Positions 50,177 through 62,353 of a stretch of 64,000 bases of DNA are shown in pieces. Both the position numbers and the translations under genes were made by a program. Origin of the DNA: Phoronis australis (taxonomy: Eukaryota > Phoronida > Phoronidae). The notes beneath the pieces are model-generated. The model saw only the letters and a list, made by a program, of their open reading frames with translations, searched no databases and was not told the origin of the DNA. Position 1 is the first letter of the stretch, and each line of letters opens with the position of its first letter. The stretch is from NCBI GenBank assembly GCA_002633005.1, contig NMRA01000031.1:806996-870995 (forward strand). Direction: 5' to 3'.

Positions 50177-50374
50177 CAGGGCTTTATCCAGGATTTCGAA
50201 AATAGGGTGTCCAAAATTGGGTTCCCAGTATTCCAGGTCGTCCATGATTCCAGTAGCGCATTACCCCCACATTTCACCTGTAATCTCCCCACACACCAGA
50301 GTGAGGTTTTTAAAAAAAATGTGTAAATCACGGCTTTTACATCTTAGTTTACAAAAACAGCTCCCCTGTAGTAA
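50177..50374. mobile_element. hAT-like MITE family B, copy 2 (truncated at an N)
   Basis: Starts CAGGGCTTTATCCAGGATTT and matches the other family B copies up to a TTTACATCTTAGTTTAC block. It ends at the ambiguous base 50375, after which a different repeat begins. Confidence 0.6.
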
Positions 50375-50375
50375 N

Positions 50376-50695
50376 TTCCTTGGCTGCCGCAAAAAACTAA
50401 AACAGCAAGAGCGTAGGGAAATGTTGAGTTTATTAATTAACCCCGGTAATTAAATTTATACGAATGAAACAAGATTTAAGTGTGTGCAGTTTAGTGTTGG
50501 GGGAGGCTCAGATCCAGTTTCAAGTGTTAAATTCGGAACACAGCGCATTCGTAACGGAACTATGGCTAAGTATAAGCTCTCCTGCGATATCCCAGGCGAC
50601 CGGCAATGGCGCTGCACACTACGACTCTGTTTCTGTCATCTGCTCCACTGTGCAATGAAGAAAATTTACTTCATTTTTTAAAGAAAATGGACCAA
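50376..50695. repeat. Fragment related to the 968-bp element, inverted
   Basis: Closely matches the reverse complement of about 43285-43605, including the words GGGGGAGGCTCAGATCC-like and ACTATGGCTAAGTATA. The shared open frame (e.g. SVKFGT, CDIPGD, LLHCAMKKIYFIF) is carried by both copies but shows no known domain. Confidence 0.7.
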
Positions 50696-51682
50696 AGTTA
50701 ACAGACCACACCGACCAACACTTTCCAAACATTGAAGCATCAATACTGTTGTGAAAGGTCTTTTAAAGGGGGTTGCATGATATTTATCAATATCTATATA
50801 TTGATATCCTTACATGTAATACATTGGAAGTACAGCATTTATTAATCTCTACAAATCACACAGCTGTCATTGCCAAATTACCATATGATATGTTATTAAA
50901 ATAATAAACAAGAGTGTTTATTTAAGTCATCTGGGGGACTGCTGCCCTAAAAAAATGTAAGTTGGGATATTTTTCTGAAACTCAAGTCGCATTTAAACTT
51001 GTCTTAATCTCAGAAAATAAAGCTGTAATTGATATTCTGTAATAGTTATAGTTCAGACTTAGGATCAAAACGGTTGCACACCTTGAGCAGCTTGACCACT
51101 ACTGATCAAGCTGACAGGCTTAGATATGAGTGACTTGATCTGCTCACTTTCATCCATCATTTGGCTCAAATAGATGAAGCTGGTCATGAAATAGACACCC
51201 TCTATGTGCCTCTGCTACAATAGGTTTTACTCAAGGTCACATTAGTTAGATATCATCTTCACCAAGATACCATTTACAGATCTCCAGTGTCAAAGGGCCA
51301 GATTGTGCTGATAGGTAGTCATGTATCAAAATAGAACAGGTGATTTCGCTTTTTGATTATCTTACTGTATTTGTTGAGTTCTAGCTGGGTTTTGAAGTCT
51401 AAACCTTGTGTGGCTTAAGTATGATTATAAATCATCAGTTGTAAACTGCACTGCTCTGGTAATGGCCTGTGTAAACATTAGTTAGAGAAGCCAAGCCTGA
51501 ACTGGGAATACTGATCAATAGTAGGTCTACTTAGGAATCACTCTATTGGCTTTCCTCACAAGGCAGTTTGACTATAAGGCTGGTTCATAAATGACCAGGA
51601 TATTTCTTCAATACATCCTCACTTGCTAATAATTACCACCCCTCAGGTCTCTTTAATTAGAAATGGAATAGAGCCATCACTA

Positions 51683-51765
51683 ATCTTGGTAGCTCAGTGG
51701 TTGGAGTACCTGCTGGTACTTGGGGAAATTCTGGGTTCAAATCCTATGCGGGTACTGGCAAGTTG
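51683..51765 (+). repeat. tRNA-derived SINE head
   Basis: A-box TAGCTCAGTGG (51689-51699) and perfect B-box GGTTCAAATCC (51734-51744) are at tRNA-like spacing, followed by a non-tRNA tail. Folding is not tRNA-like, so it is taken as a SINE fragment. Confidence 0.65.
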
Positions 51766-52117
51766 TTTCAGATTGGCAAGGGAAAACTACTGTCTGCAGT
51801 GTTTTCCACTAAGTATGTTTATTGTTGCCATGGCAACTAATAATTCACATGTTTATTGGGTTAAAAGCTTACCAATTTACAAATTGATAATATTTTGGAA
51901 AGTGTAGATAATCACAACAACGGCCAGAGGCGCTTGAAAAATAAAAAAGCAATTCTTCAATTATTTTTAGCAGAAATTGTATACAGAATATATGAAATTT
52001 AAAATCATGTGTAGACCCAGTGATGCTTGTCGTGTTATTTTGTCTAGTATTTGATACATCTTGATTACTATAGTTCATAACCCAATGGAATCTTATAATT
52101 CTATCTGATTTTGCGAT

Positions 52118-52500
52118 AGGGCCGTCCCAGACTACACAGCTTCTTGGTCCCGGAAATAAGAAAGCTTGTGACCTAGTTTTGTAAATCAGGCACATTTTCG
52201 TGTCTCTCATTGATGTCGGGAAGGCAAAGAATTTCAGATCACGCATCCATGGGTATTTGTCGAGTTTATCAAACTTTCTCACGTCGGGAGTTGCAGCCCA
52301 CAGCACAGCAGAAATTCTTCATTGGCATTAGAAGGACGAATAGAGTAATGTAACCAAAAAAAACTTGTAAAGAACCAGACAACAAATAACGTGTGAAACT
52401 CCAGTGGCATAAAAATGAGAAAGCAAATGTGCCTGACAGATGTTAGAGCATTGTGGGTAAATACAGCGAGATTTGAGTTTCTAATCCGGGACGGCCCTAT
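52118..52500. mobile_element. 383-bp element with exact 13-bp inverted ends
   Basis: ATAGGGCCGTCCC at 52118-52130 and GGGACGGCCCTAT at 52488-52500. The 145-codon minus-strand frame overlapping it (51869-52306) has no recognisable domain. No target-site duplication identified. Confidence 0.6.
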
Positions 52501-54025
52501 TGGTTCAATTTACGTTTTAGGAAATAATTGAAGGCTTTGTTGCAAGCGTCTAAGTCATGACTTGTAGATCTGATCCTTGATAGACATTAAAACTCTAATG
52601 TTAATATCCTTCTAAAAATGTACTGGTGGCATGATCACTTGATTCAAAATTTCAAAAACTAGTTAATGAACAATGTAACATAACTGTGGTCTACTGAACA
52701 TGAGTTAAGTCAGGAAACATGTTGACAGTCTCAAGAGAGTCAATGGTTGACTGTAAGGCAATTAATTCTTCACTTATTTAACATGCAATCTGACAAGTGA
52801 AATTCTGTTTTGTCAAAATTCTCCACAAAAATAAAGATTAAGAGTATTTTAGCCTATTCCTCATTACTAGCATGATGGGCAGTGTGTAGATATCACAGAA
52901 CAACTTTTTGGTAAAGTTACCATTATGTGTAGCAAGACAACCAGCCTGTGAGAATGTTTAAAGTTTTACAATTTGATAATTATTCTGGCACAAAATGAGT
53001 TGAGCATTGCCGTAACTTGTATTTTTAATTAGCAACTCTGAACAGAATAAACTAGTTGAAAGTGTGGTTAACTTGTACAATGATACACCTGTACGTCCTG
53101 GTGTTGATACCGTGTGACAGTCTACATATTTCCAATGGGCAATAAATCCAAATGTTGCTGCAGAATCAAAAGTTAATGGGAAGGTGAAAAGGTAATCACC
53201 GGACACTGTGATGGGAAAATGACATTAGATTTGGCCAGGTGGTGTTGAATAACCCTGTTCATACTTGGTGCATTTTTTGTGCCTCATGCAACCATGAATT
53301 ATTCAACGTTTACTTGACACCTTGTGATCAAGAACAGCTGAACATGTTTGGGTGTTATTTTGAATGTCATGTTGTGTCTACAAGGTCCCACTGACTTGGC
53401 CTGCCTCCAGGTGTACAACATTTGAGTGATTATGTCTCTACACCTGCATAGGCCATGAGCTGTTAAGGACGTCAACTTGTGTGAGTGACATGTTTGTCAA
53501 ATATACATTTGGTAGAGCTGTAAACGTAGTGATAGTCCAGGCATCTGATGCTTCACTATGTCTGAGTACATTTTCTGAAAATTTCTGCAAACATGCCCCC
53601 CAAATAATGGTCTGTGGGCCTATATTTGGAAAATTTTGCGACTCATGAGCCTGAGAATTTTCAAAGCTACAATTTAACATTTCTGTAGTTTGTAGCATTT
53701 ACAAAATGAACAGTGTCCAAACAAAAACGAGGTAATATGAAAAACAAGACATAGCTTATTTCATTATGTTCATGGCTTCTGTACAAAATACAAACATAAT
53801 TAGTGGTGCCACTGACTCCATAAACTACATGTATTGTGCTAATTCCATGTTTATGTTAACTCAATTATTTGTTTAGGACCCCTTGTCCAAAAGTATTCCT
53901 GGTTTATTTTTATAGCTGATAAGGAAGACTATGTCATTTTCATAAACGACATTGGGGCATACTTTCAGTTTTCCTGTAGGGGGAGCACTATCATCCAATC
54001 TATTAAAATATGTGTTCTATTTCAG

Positions 54026-57000
54026 TTGTTCCGAAATGCCGAGCTACAGGCATAAAGCAGGAGAGAGTTCTACTCCTACAGCCAGTGTTAAGCCACTCAT
54101 CAAATGTCACTGTTATCCCGCTGATGAGTGTGATGTGACCAGTAGGGAATTCTGCTTGACAAGAGGCAAGGTAGGATGTGACCACTAGTTGTAACCAGTC
54201 ACTTGAATGATCAACAATGGAGACAGGCCTTTATGCAGCGTACGTCCAAATGGACGCCCTAGCACTAATCTGGACGCCCTGGCAAGGACGCCCAATGTAT
54301 CATTTGGACGACCACTGTCAATAGGAACCTTTCATGTTTGGACTAACACATTGTAATGAATACTAGGAAGCCTCTGAAGGCTCACAGTGGGGACTCTTTT
54401 TTTTAAAGCAGGAAGAAATATACAATGTGTGTACAAAGTATATACAATGTTGCTCACTGTTTGGTTAACTTAGATGTAAAAACCTTGGTCTATGCATGTT
54501 TTGTAAAAATAACTGTGTGTTTGGGGGGATTGCTGGGGTTGGGGGGTTTACACGTCGGAATCATGGACGCCCTGGAATACTGGGAACCCCATTTTGGACA
54601 CCCTATTTTCGAAATCCTGGATAAAGGTCTGAATGGAGACATTGCTGTTTCCTTGTTCTCTACCCCTTTGGGCTGGGGATATCTGCAATATTGAATCCAC
54701 TTTCCTAATGAACCATGTACATCCTCGGGTAATGATGAAAAATACCCATTATCCTAAGAATAGGTTACACTATGTTCAACGTTATCAACAAGTCTATGCA
54801 TTTAGTCAAATGTCTACGAAACCATGTGATTTAAAGAATGTTACATCGTAGAATTTGTTTTTTTAAATTTATACCAACATGCGATCACTTGGGTCACATG
54901 ACCATGTCTTTTTAGTAAAACTTAGCAAAAAAGACCATGACTTTCTAAAACCGCTCTGAAGTGGTGGCGTATTACAACTATTGTTAAATCTCTTGGTCTG
55001 TTGATACCATTTATATACCATGACCAAATTCCGTTTAGTATCAATGTCCAAGAACAGTTTTCTAAATTATTTTATTTTCGTTATACAACTTATTTTTTTA
55101 AATCGTAAAAGTCCTATTTTTGAAAAAAATTATCATTTAAAACGCAATTCTTGTCATTGTTTTTGATAACAGTGCATACAGCGCAATATCTGAAAGTTTC
55201 ACATTTCTGAGATACAATGTTCCGAAGTTATCAAATTTGGCCATTTTTAGGGAGCTATGTCGTCAGGCATTCTTGAATTTTTTGTTGATAAAATTCAACA
55301 GCTGCTGAAATGGACATCTTGGAAATAAGGCTCGCCACTGTAAAGGCATTTGTAAGAAAATTTGGGTGTAATATGTAAAATATTGGATATCTAGAAAAGA
55401 ATATTCATTATGTAAAAATATGGAAGAACTTTCTCAACGAAAGTATGGGAATTTCATATTTTTCTCTGGACAAGTTTCAATGACCCTGAATTGAAGGATG
55501 TATTTTGTGTATTAGAAACTGAAAATTTAAAGCGCTAAGGAGGATGGTGTTTGTATTGTTAGCGAGAACATCAAAAATGTAATGGGTTTTTGCTGTGTTC
55601 TTTACGTTTCACGTTATATTTTGTTTTGTAATTCAAATACAATAATACATGATCTTACTTCTCTGATCAACTGTTCTAATCTTAACCAGGAAGATTTCAT
55701 CCCTCATGTCATACACACGCTGTAGTTCAGGGACCTGTTTCTTGGAGACTTTATTGAATTTTGTCTTATGAATTTTGGCTGAAATTGGTCTGCGGACGGC
55801 TTAGTCAGTGTCATGAAAAGGGCTAAGCCTAAGAAAACCCATCTACAACTTGAAGACAAAAGACATAAATCGCAGTCAGCTGACTTGACAGACAAAAACG
55901 TTTCGAGAAATGCAAACGATAAAAATTCAAATTTCAGCTCTTCATATCTATGACTTTTGGCTTAAGTCAAAAGGCAAAAATCACAAATTTATTGGACAAA
56001 CAGGCCCCAGGGAGCGCTTTACTGAATCATGGCAGGTTACAACAGAAATTGCATTAACATTTTAAGCATGTTAGTAAACTTGACACTGTGCCCTGCCAGA
56101 ACCATAAATCAAACTGCACCTGTTAAGCCTCAGTTGGGATTGACTGGTGGAAGTGGTCTATAGACATGTACTGAAGCACAATACCACTTCTCCTACATCC
56201 ATTAGACATTCTCTGGTTAATTTAGCAGGCATTCAACAGTTTGTGATGGCTTTTCAATATGGCCGATGAATCTCAATGTAGCCAATCTTCTTGCCTCCTG
56301 TCTCAAGCCCTGCTGGACATGGTTTGAAATGACAGGAAGGACAGACTGGGCTTGATTGAAAAATCAGCTTGGTTTAGCACAGAAGCCTTTTTTCTCCAGG
56401 TTATTGTTTTATAGTTTTAGCAGGTTATTCTTGGGTGNTGGCATACTGCATCTAAAACCGAAAAACTTTTCAAGATCAGTTTTCAGCTATGACAACTATG
56501 TAATAATGCGGAAATTTTTCTGAAAAACCTGTATGGAATATTTTTGTGGGGGCAAATTCCATAAACAAAAAAGTGCTAGAGAGTGATTTCAAATCTCTGA
56601 CGACAAATCCTGTGCAAAACTGACTTGAGTACTCCTTAGAGTTCGAAATATCTCTCGGCAGTTGTATCGTTGCCAATATTCGAAAATGAAAAAGCGGGAC
56701 ATACCGCGAGAGGCAAATGTACTTTGCAACACCCAGATATATCCAGACAGTGTTTTTTTTTCATTGTAATGTGCAATGTATTGGGGAAATAGGGGTAAAT
56801 CACATGGAAACGCACAATAATACATAAATTTCATACTTGTGCCAAAAAGCGGGACATTCTGAATTTGTGACAGGAATCGAGACAAACTGTCGGAAAGCGG
56901 GACGGCCTTGTCAAAAGTTGGACAATATTGGCATGTATGCAGTTAGAATAATCTGTCAAACACTAAGCAAGGTCCTCATTCTTGGGTTTCATGTATCTGC

Positions 57001-60000
57001 TGTCATATCAGCTATCTTTGTCCTTTTCAAGATAGTGTGTGCACTCACTCTAGTGTTTTATTTCAGTGCTACGCGAGCCTTCTGTATGATGTCAGTTTCC
57101 ATGACATCGAGCGCTTTGGCTGCCTCCCAGAAGGGGAGACGGAAGACTTACCGTGTCGTACCCCACCTTCTGAGACACAATCCATGAAATGCTGTGCTTC
57201 TAGCTTCTGTAACAAGGGCCTCCGTCCCACCTATTTACCTGCCTCTTCTGTGCCAACAGGTGAGTTCGTGTATTATGCAAACATATGCACAGTCTGTGGC
57301 TAAAGCAATAGTGACTTCTGTTTGGTTAATATGGTTTTTATGTAGGTACGTACTCTTTCATACAGAATATTTTGACTGAATTTTACGACATGCCTCAAAA
57401 ATGATCTTTGAAACGAGGCAAGTTAACTTCATGTTGTGTATGGTTAAACTGGTCGTAATGCAGCTCGTAGTTGTTATTTTTTCTTCGAAGTTTCAGTTAG
57501 GTTTCCTCAAATTCGAACTAAAATAATGGCCAAAGTTTTTTTTTTTTCATTTTTCAGACACTTGTATTGCCAAAACTGTCCAAAATTTCATTGTTTGTTA
57601 ATTGATGACAGTTGTACTTTATCAAGTAAAATTGTCTTCTTGTTATTGTCTTCTTGTTGAAACTTTTGATAAAATGAAATTTTACTGTTCCGCCATATTG
57701 TATTCGCAGCCATTTATGACTCAGCGAAGCAATCTTCTTTGTAACTTCAAAATACATTGGCATATTAACAAGAACTAAAGTTTGACCACCGTATGTTTGT
57801 GACATTGTTATTGAAACAAAGCTCATTATATAATGTTACGTTCATCAACTTTTTGCCGTGATTTTTCTCCGTTGAAGTCTGAATTTGCCTAACCATTTAT
57901 GGTTGGAAATTACTATTTTTTATAGCTACAGTAATGAAACAAAGGTTTTCTTCATGTGAATTTCATTCATATCGGCGTTCTGTAGAAAAGATATTGACCA
58001 ACTGGTGCCTTAAGTCAACAAATAACCTCCTCATCTACTTGAAAGACGTGATTAATGTCCCATAAGTCCAAACTTATTGCAGTTATTCAAACTTCCAGCT
58101 ATTGAGCCAAACTTCAAACTTGTTACTGCAACAACTTGAACAAGTCTACGAGATAACTGACCTGCTCTAGGTGGACGTAGTGCATAGAATTCGAGATTAC
58201 ATAATTGCCGTGTTGTTCATTTCAGCCAACCCACCCTCTAACTCTCCGGTTATGTCCTACACCAGCCTTACGTTGGCTATTATACTACCAGTGACATTAG
58301 CCGCTGTCTTCATCGTCGCCATTGTGTGTCTATGCCGCTACATGCATAAGAGACGCATGGACGCCCTCCGACAACAGGAGATGCAGTATCACCTGGTCAA
58401 TGGGGACTTAGGGGCATCTGCTGTGGGTGACAGCACTCTACAGGTGAGTGCATACCTGGATTGGTATCAAATAGTGTCTCTCCTCGTTGTCACTGTGCCC
58501 TTAAGGAGGATCTTTAGGGTGAATACGGGAACAAATGGGTTAAAACTAAAGTTATTAGGATCCTGTGGGTATAAAACAACTTGTACGTTGGTAACTGTTT
58601 ACCTTAAAAGAGGCCTGAACTACATGTTTCAGCATTTTAATATGAATTTTGAAAGTATAAAGGTTGGTTACAGTCATCCACTTATTCCTAAAGAGTGCAC
58701 AGTGTTTTTCTTTTTTATGTTGAAAAGTAAAAAATTGTTAGTTTCGTAAAGCCCCACTGCAAGTGCTGTTTTTCGTGACATCACTGAGGCTATACAGCAC
58801 AAAGAGATATAGGTCATTGGATGTGCGAGTACGTAGTCCAGTCGATAGATCAACATGTGCATACTCACAACCTTTTTCGTTTTTCTTTCCTGTGACTTTG
58901 ACTCATCCCAGGGCCTAGCTGTATGAAGACTATCTTCAAAATACAACTAGGTACCAGTAGCACCGTGTGTTGAACTCTGTTAGACTCCGAAATTTCACAT
59001 AGCCCCGGGTAGTTCTGCTCGTCACCTCGTCGCGAAACTTATGTCAACATGTATATCTCTAAACCGGCAGGGGAGCGAGCAAATATCTGGGTGTCATCCG
59101 ACACTCACCTTGCCCACCAGAGCCATTTAAGTGAAAAACAATCTAGTAAACGTTTTTTTATTTCATAATTCTCAGCCTTTTGTAACAAAGCAAACTGGGT
59201 ACGCTCAACACACGTTATTTCCTAAAATTTTGCGACATCTGTCGGGAAATGATGACAGCTTCGCGGGAGCAAAATTTTTATGAAATTCAGTTTCCTGGTA
59301 TTATCTACTTAAAACTTGTAAGGAAATTAAATCAGCTCTAGTAATTTGTTATGACATGTACACAACTTCGAAGAACAGTTCGATCGCTTGGAAGAAGAAC
59401 AACTCGGGAAATGAAACTGGCCAATGAAGGCAACAGAGCGCACCCAAATTTCAGAAGCAGAGTGAACGGCAGTCAATAATTTAGTCTACTCAAGGAAGAG
59501 TGTAATTTTTAATGACACTGATTTTGTGTCAGATTTTATTTGATCAGTTTTTACTCATGTCGGTGCAACGGCCGCTATATATTTACTACTTAGCTTTCAC
59601 CAAGGCAACCTACGCAGTCGGGGCCCTCAGTTTTCTGGCCCGGCGTGCCGAGAACGGCATCAGTCAACACTACACGGCAGTAAACTTGTATTATGAACTT
59701 TTGAGAGATGAGATCATAGACGAATTATACACATTAAGCACAGTTGTGTAGCCAAGAGGCATTCGCCCAATGAGCTATATACATAACAAGCTTGATTCAC
59801 CTTATTGCCTTCACCCACGGTACAGCCTCAGTGACGTCAGATGCGCGTTAGCCAATAGGAATTAACATTGGAAAAACGCTTTTTTACAAAAATGTGAAAG
59901 AGTAACAAAGATGTGATTTCTGTTATAGACTTTATTCATCAATTAAATTACATTAAAATGCATGTTATTGTACTTCAGGAACCTTTTAAAAAGTTTCTGT

Positions 60001-61847
60001 GGCGAATGTAATCTGATACCAAGTGTCATTATTGTGAGATAGTCTTGGCAATTATCTCTGTATGACTACTTCTGTTGTAGAGGTCACCTTTTCACAATTA
60101 CAGAATAGATAATTGGACATCTGCAAAAACTACTGAACTTTTTATCAAGGCTTGGAATTTTCCGCAGAAAAGCGAATTTCCGCTTTTTTCCCTTATTTCC
60201 TCCGCGCATTTTTGTTGTATTTCCACGGAAAAAATCGGATTTCCCATAAAATGTCGACGGCAAATTCGTTTCTAATCATGGCATTGCCGACGACTTGAAA
60301 AGCGGAAACTGCTCTTTATGTTTCGGAGGAATGAAAGTTGTAATTGCCAGGGCACCTGGGATAGCGTGGTTCATCAATGGCGTCTGCGTGGTATTAAATC
60401 GTGGTGACAAATAGTGCGATTCTGCAACCAAATATGTACCCGTTTTCTGACACAAAACTTACTATTTCTTTTTTATGGAGGTTTAGATAATGCTGGCATG
60501 TCACTCTTTCACTTTAGAATCTATTGGATGGAAGCTGTACATCTGGTAGTGGCTCAGGGCTCCCTCTGTTGGTACAACGAACTGTTTCTAGGCAGGTTAC
60601 ACTCACTGACTGTATTGGTAAGTCAGGGTAGTGGTATACGTTAGTCAGGGTAGTGATATATGTAAAACAAGGTACTGGTTTAGTTTGGTTACTTTTACTA
60701 ATCACTGTGTCTTGTCACCTACCAATTGTATTTTTCTGTCAAAATAAGTTTGTTAGAAATCATTGTAATGTAGTGTCTACTCTTCACATAGTGCAGATTT
60801 TATTAACTTACTTTTAATAATGATTTAGTTTAAACAAATATCAGAAGCTAGCTAAATGTCAGTTGCCATTCTTTATACTGTAAAAACTCTTATCAGACAG
60901 AGAGAGAAGTCAGACTTATAAAGTGTCCAAATAAGAACAACCGTGCTATGCAACTTTGTATGAGTTAGTAAAAATCCAACTTATGCAAGTTTTGCTGTTA
61001 TCAGCTCACTATCTTACCTCCGTTGTTGGCAAGGCCTTAGTTACTGTCCTTTTTTACTGACTGTTTTAGTTTGATCAAAAGTTAGAATACAAATTGAGTT
61101 GCTGTTTCTTTCATTCCATTTAATCAGGTTTAAAATGCTACAGCCTCTTAACTTGGAAACTGCTTTTTAAGTGTTATCATGAGTTGTTCGTTCATCGGAA
61201 GGTAATACACGATCTTGACCTTTCAGGTAAAGGTCGCTATGGTGAAGTATGGAGGGGGACATATCAAGGGGAGACAGTGGCAGTGAAAATCTTCTCGTCA
61301 CGTGACGAACAAAGTTGGCAGAGAGAAAGTGAGATCTACAACACAGTGTTACTGCGTCATGAGAACATTTTGGGATTCCTTGCCTCGGACATGATCAGCG
61401 TTAAATCATGTACTCAGTTATGGCTGATCACGCTTTATCATGAAAACGGTTCGCTCTACGACTATTTAAACAAGACTGTTCTAGAGCCACACACTATGTT
61501 GAGGATGGCCGTGTCGGCCGCAGCAGGCATAGTCCACCTGCACACTGAGATATTTGGAACGCAAGGCAAGCCAGCTATTGCGCACAGAGATATTAAGTCA
61601 AAAAATATTCTGGTGAAACGCAGCCTCAGCTGCTGTATTGCCGATCTGGGATTGGCAGTGACTCACTCTCAGGTGACTAACGTTTTAGACATTGGCAGCA
61701 ACCACAAAGTGGGAACTAAGCGTTACATGGCTCCGGAGATCTTAGAGGAGACCATGAATGCGGAAAATTTTGACTGCTTCAAGAAAGTAGATGTCTACGC
61801 ATTTGGTTTAGTGCTTTGGGAGATTGGTCGAAGGTGCATAGTGGGAG
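54026..61847 (+). CDS. ACVR1: BMP/activin type I receptor, ALK1/ALK2 class (partial: 5' and 3' ends missing)
   Basis: Five exons with agreeing phases: 54026-54170 and 57067-57259 (ligand-binding domain), 58226-58443 (transmembrane), 60518-60617 (GS box), 61227-61847 (kinase N-lobe to mid C-lobe). The extracellular part has the ten-cysteine three-finger pattern (KCHC…EC…FC…CYA…GC…PC…KCC…FCNKG). The membrane segment is [20 protein letters not shown]. The cytoplasmic part has GDSTLQ, LLDGS, then [15 protein letters not shown], a kinase P-loop [31 protein letters not shown] and DLGLAV (DLG in place of DFG, normal for the family), [16 protein letters not shown] and the [14 protein letters not shown] block fit ALK1/ALK2 better than ALK3/6 or ALK4/5. 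Such receptors are membrane serine/threonine kinases that phosphorylate SMAD1/5/8 after type II receptors phosphorylate the GS box. The signal-peptide exon and the kinase 3' exons were not found. ACVR1 versus ACVRL1 orthology is not resolved. Confidence 0.9.
54224..54631. mobile_element. hAT-like MITE family B, complete copy (408 bp)
   Basis: 15-bp inverted ends CAGGCCTTTATGCAG and, inward from the right, CAGACCTTTATCCAG. The 8-bp direct repeat AATGGAGA flanks it (54216-54223, 54632-54639). An 8-bp duplication with ends starting CAG is typical of the hAT superfamily. It lies in the intron just after the first receptor exon. The right half matches the copies at 40912 and 50177. Confidence 0.85.
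54890..55265. repeat. Dispersed repeat family C, copy 3
   Basis: Diverged copy ending GTTATCAAATTTGGCCATTT, comparable with the right ends of the copies at 33470 and 38790. Confidence 0.45.
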
Positions 61848-62351
61848 GTGAGTTTGTCTTCTTTGGCTTGTTGGTGGTTATTATGAGTTGCAAAATGGGT
61901 ACTTGTGAAACACAGTAAATGTACGTATTCCACTGTTGTCCATATGTAACAAAAATTAAGAGTACGTCATAAGTGAAAATGATATTATCCTGCTTTATAC
62001 AACATGCATCAGTTACGTCTTGCTTAATCATGGGCAGAAAAGTTTTTTATTTCATATTTTCTTTTGTTTCCCGACCTACTTAATTTACATTTTTGTGACA
62101 AGTTACCAGTTGGTGCGTTTCAAACTCCATTATGATTCAACAAATTTTATTGAAGCCCCAGTGCAACTGCCTTCTGCAACTTTTTTTGACACTAAGGATA
62201 CTTTAGAAGTGGTCGCATTTTGTGCATTATTAGGTCAGAAGTGACTTCGTGGCAAGTATTGACGAAGCACTGTCACTGAACACTGAACTCTAGGTGGAGT
62301 TAGTGACTGAACACAAGGTGGAGCCACTAGTTGCTACATTGGGACTCCAAT
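58755..62351 (+). repeat. First unit of a ~3.6-kb tandem repeat containing the GS and kinase exons
   Basis: 58755-61188 aligns, apart from a 799-bp block, with 62354-64000, differing by a few percent by eye. The unit holds intron sequence, the GS-box exon (60518-60617) and the first kinase exon (61227-61847). Confidence 0.9.
59321..60119 (+). other. 799-bp block present only in the first repeat unit
   Basis: The flanking sequence AAACTTGTA | TCTGCAAAAACTAC is continuous in the second unit (~62911-62930) but interrupted here. The block has one 79-codon open frame (59512-59751) without recognisable similarity. No inverted ends or clear target duplication were seen, so insertion here and deletion in the other unit are both possible. 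Confidence 0.75.
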
Positions 62352-62353
62352 NA

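Larger units (their letters stand above)
35580..54025. other. 18-kb repeat-rich region upstream of the receptor exons
   Basis: No coding exon could be assigned. The region holds the repeats listed separately between 36120 and 52500. The signal-peptide exon of the receptor should lie here or further upstream. No candidate with a hydrophobic start and a donor leaving two bases (the phase required at 54026) was convincing. Confidence 0.5.

Noticed and set aside
51869-52306. A 145-codon minus-strand protein gene
   Set aside because: It overlaps a TIR element, lacks any recognisable motif, and is plausible by chance in 64 kb.
59512-59751. A small gene in the 799-bp block
   Set aside because: 79 codons, no motif, absent from the second repeat unit, and no splice or promoter evidence.
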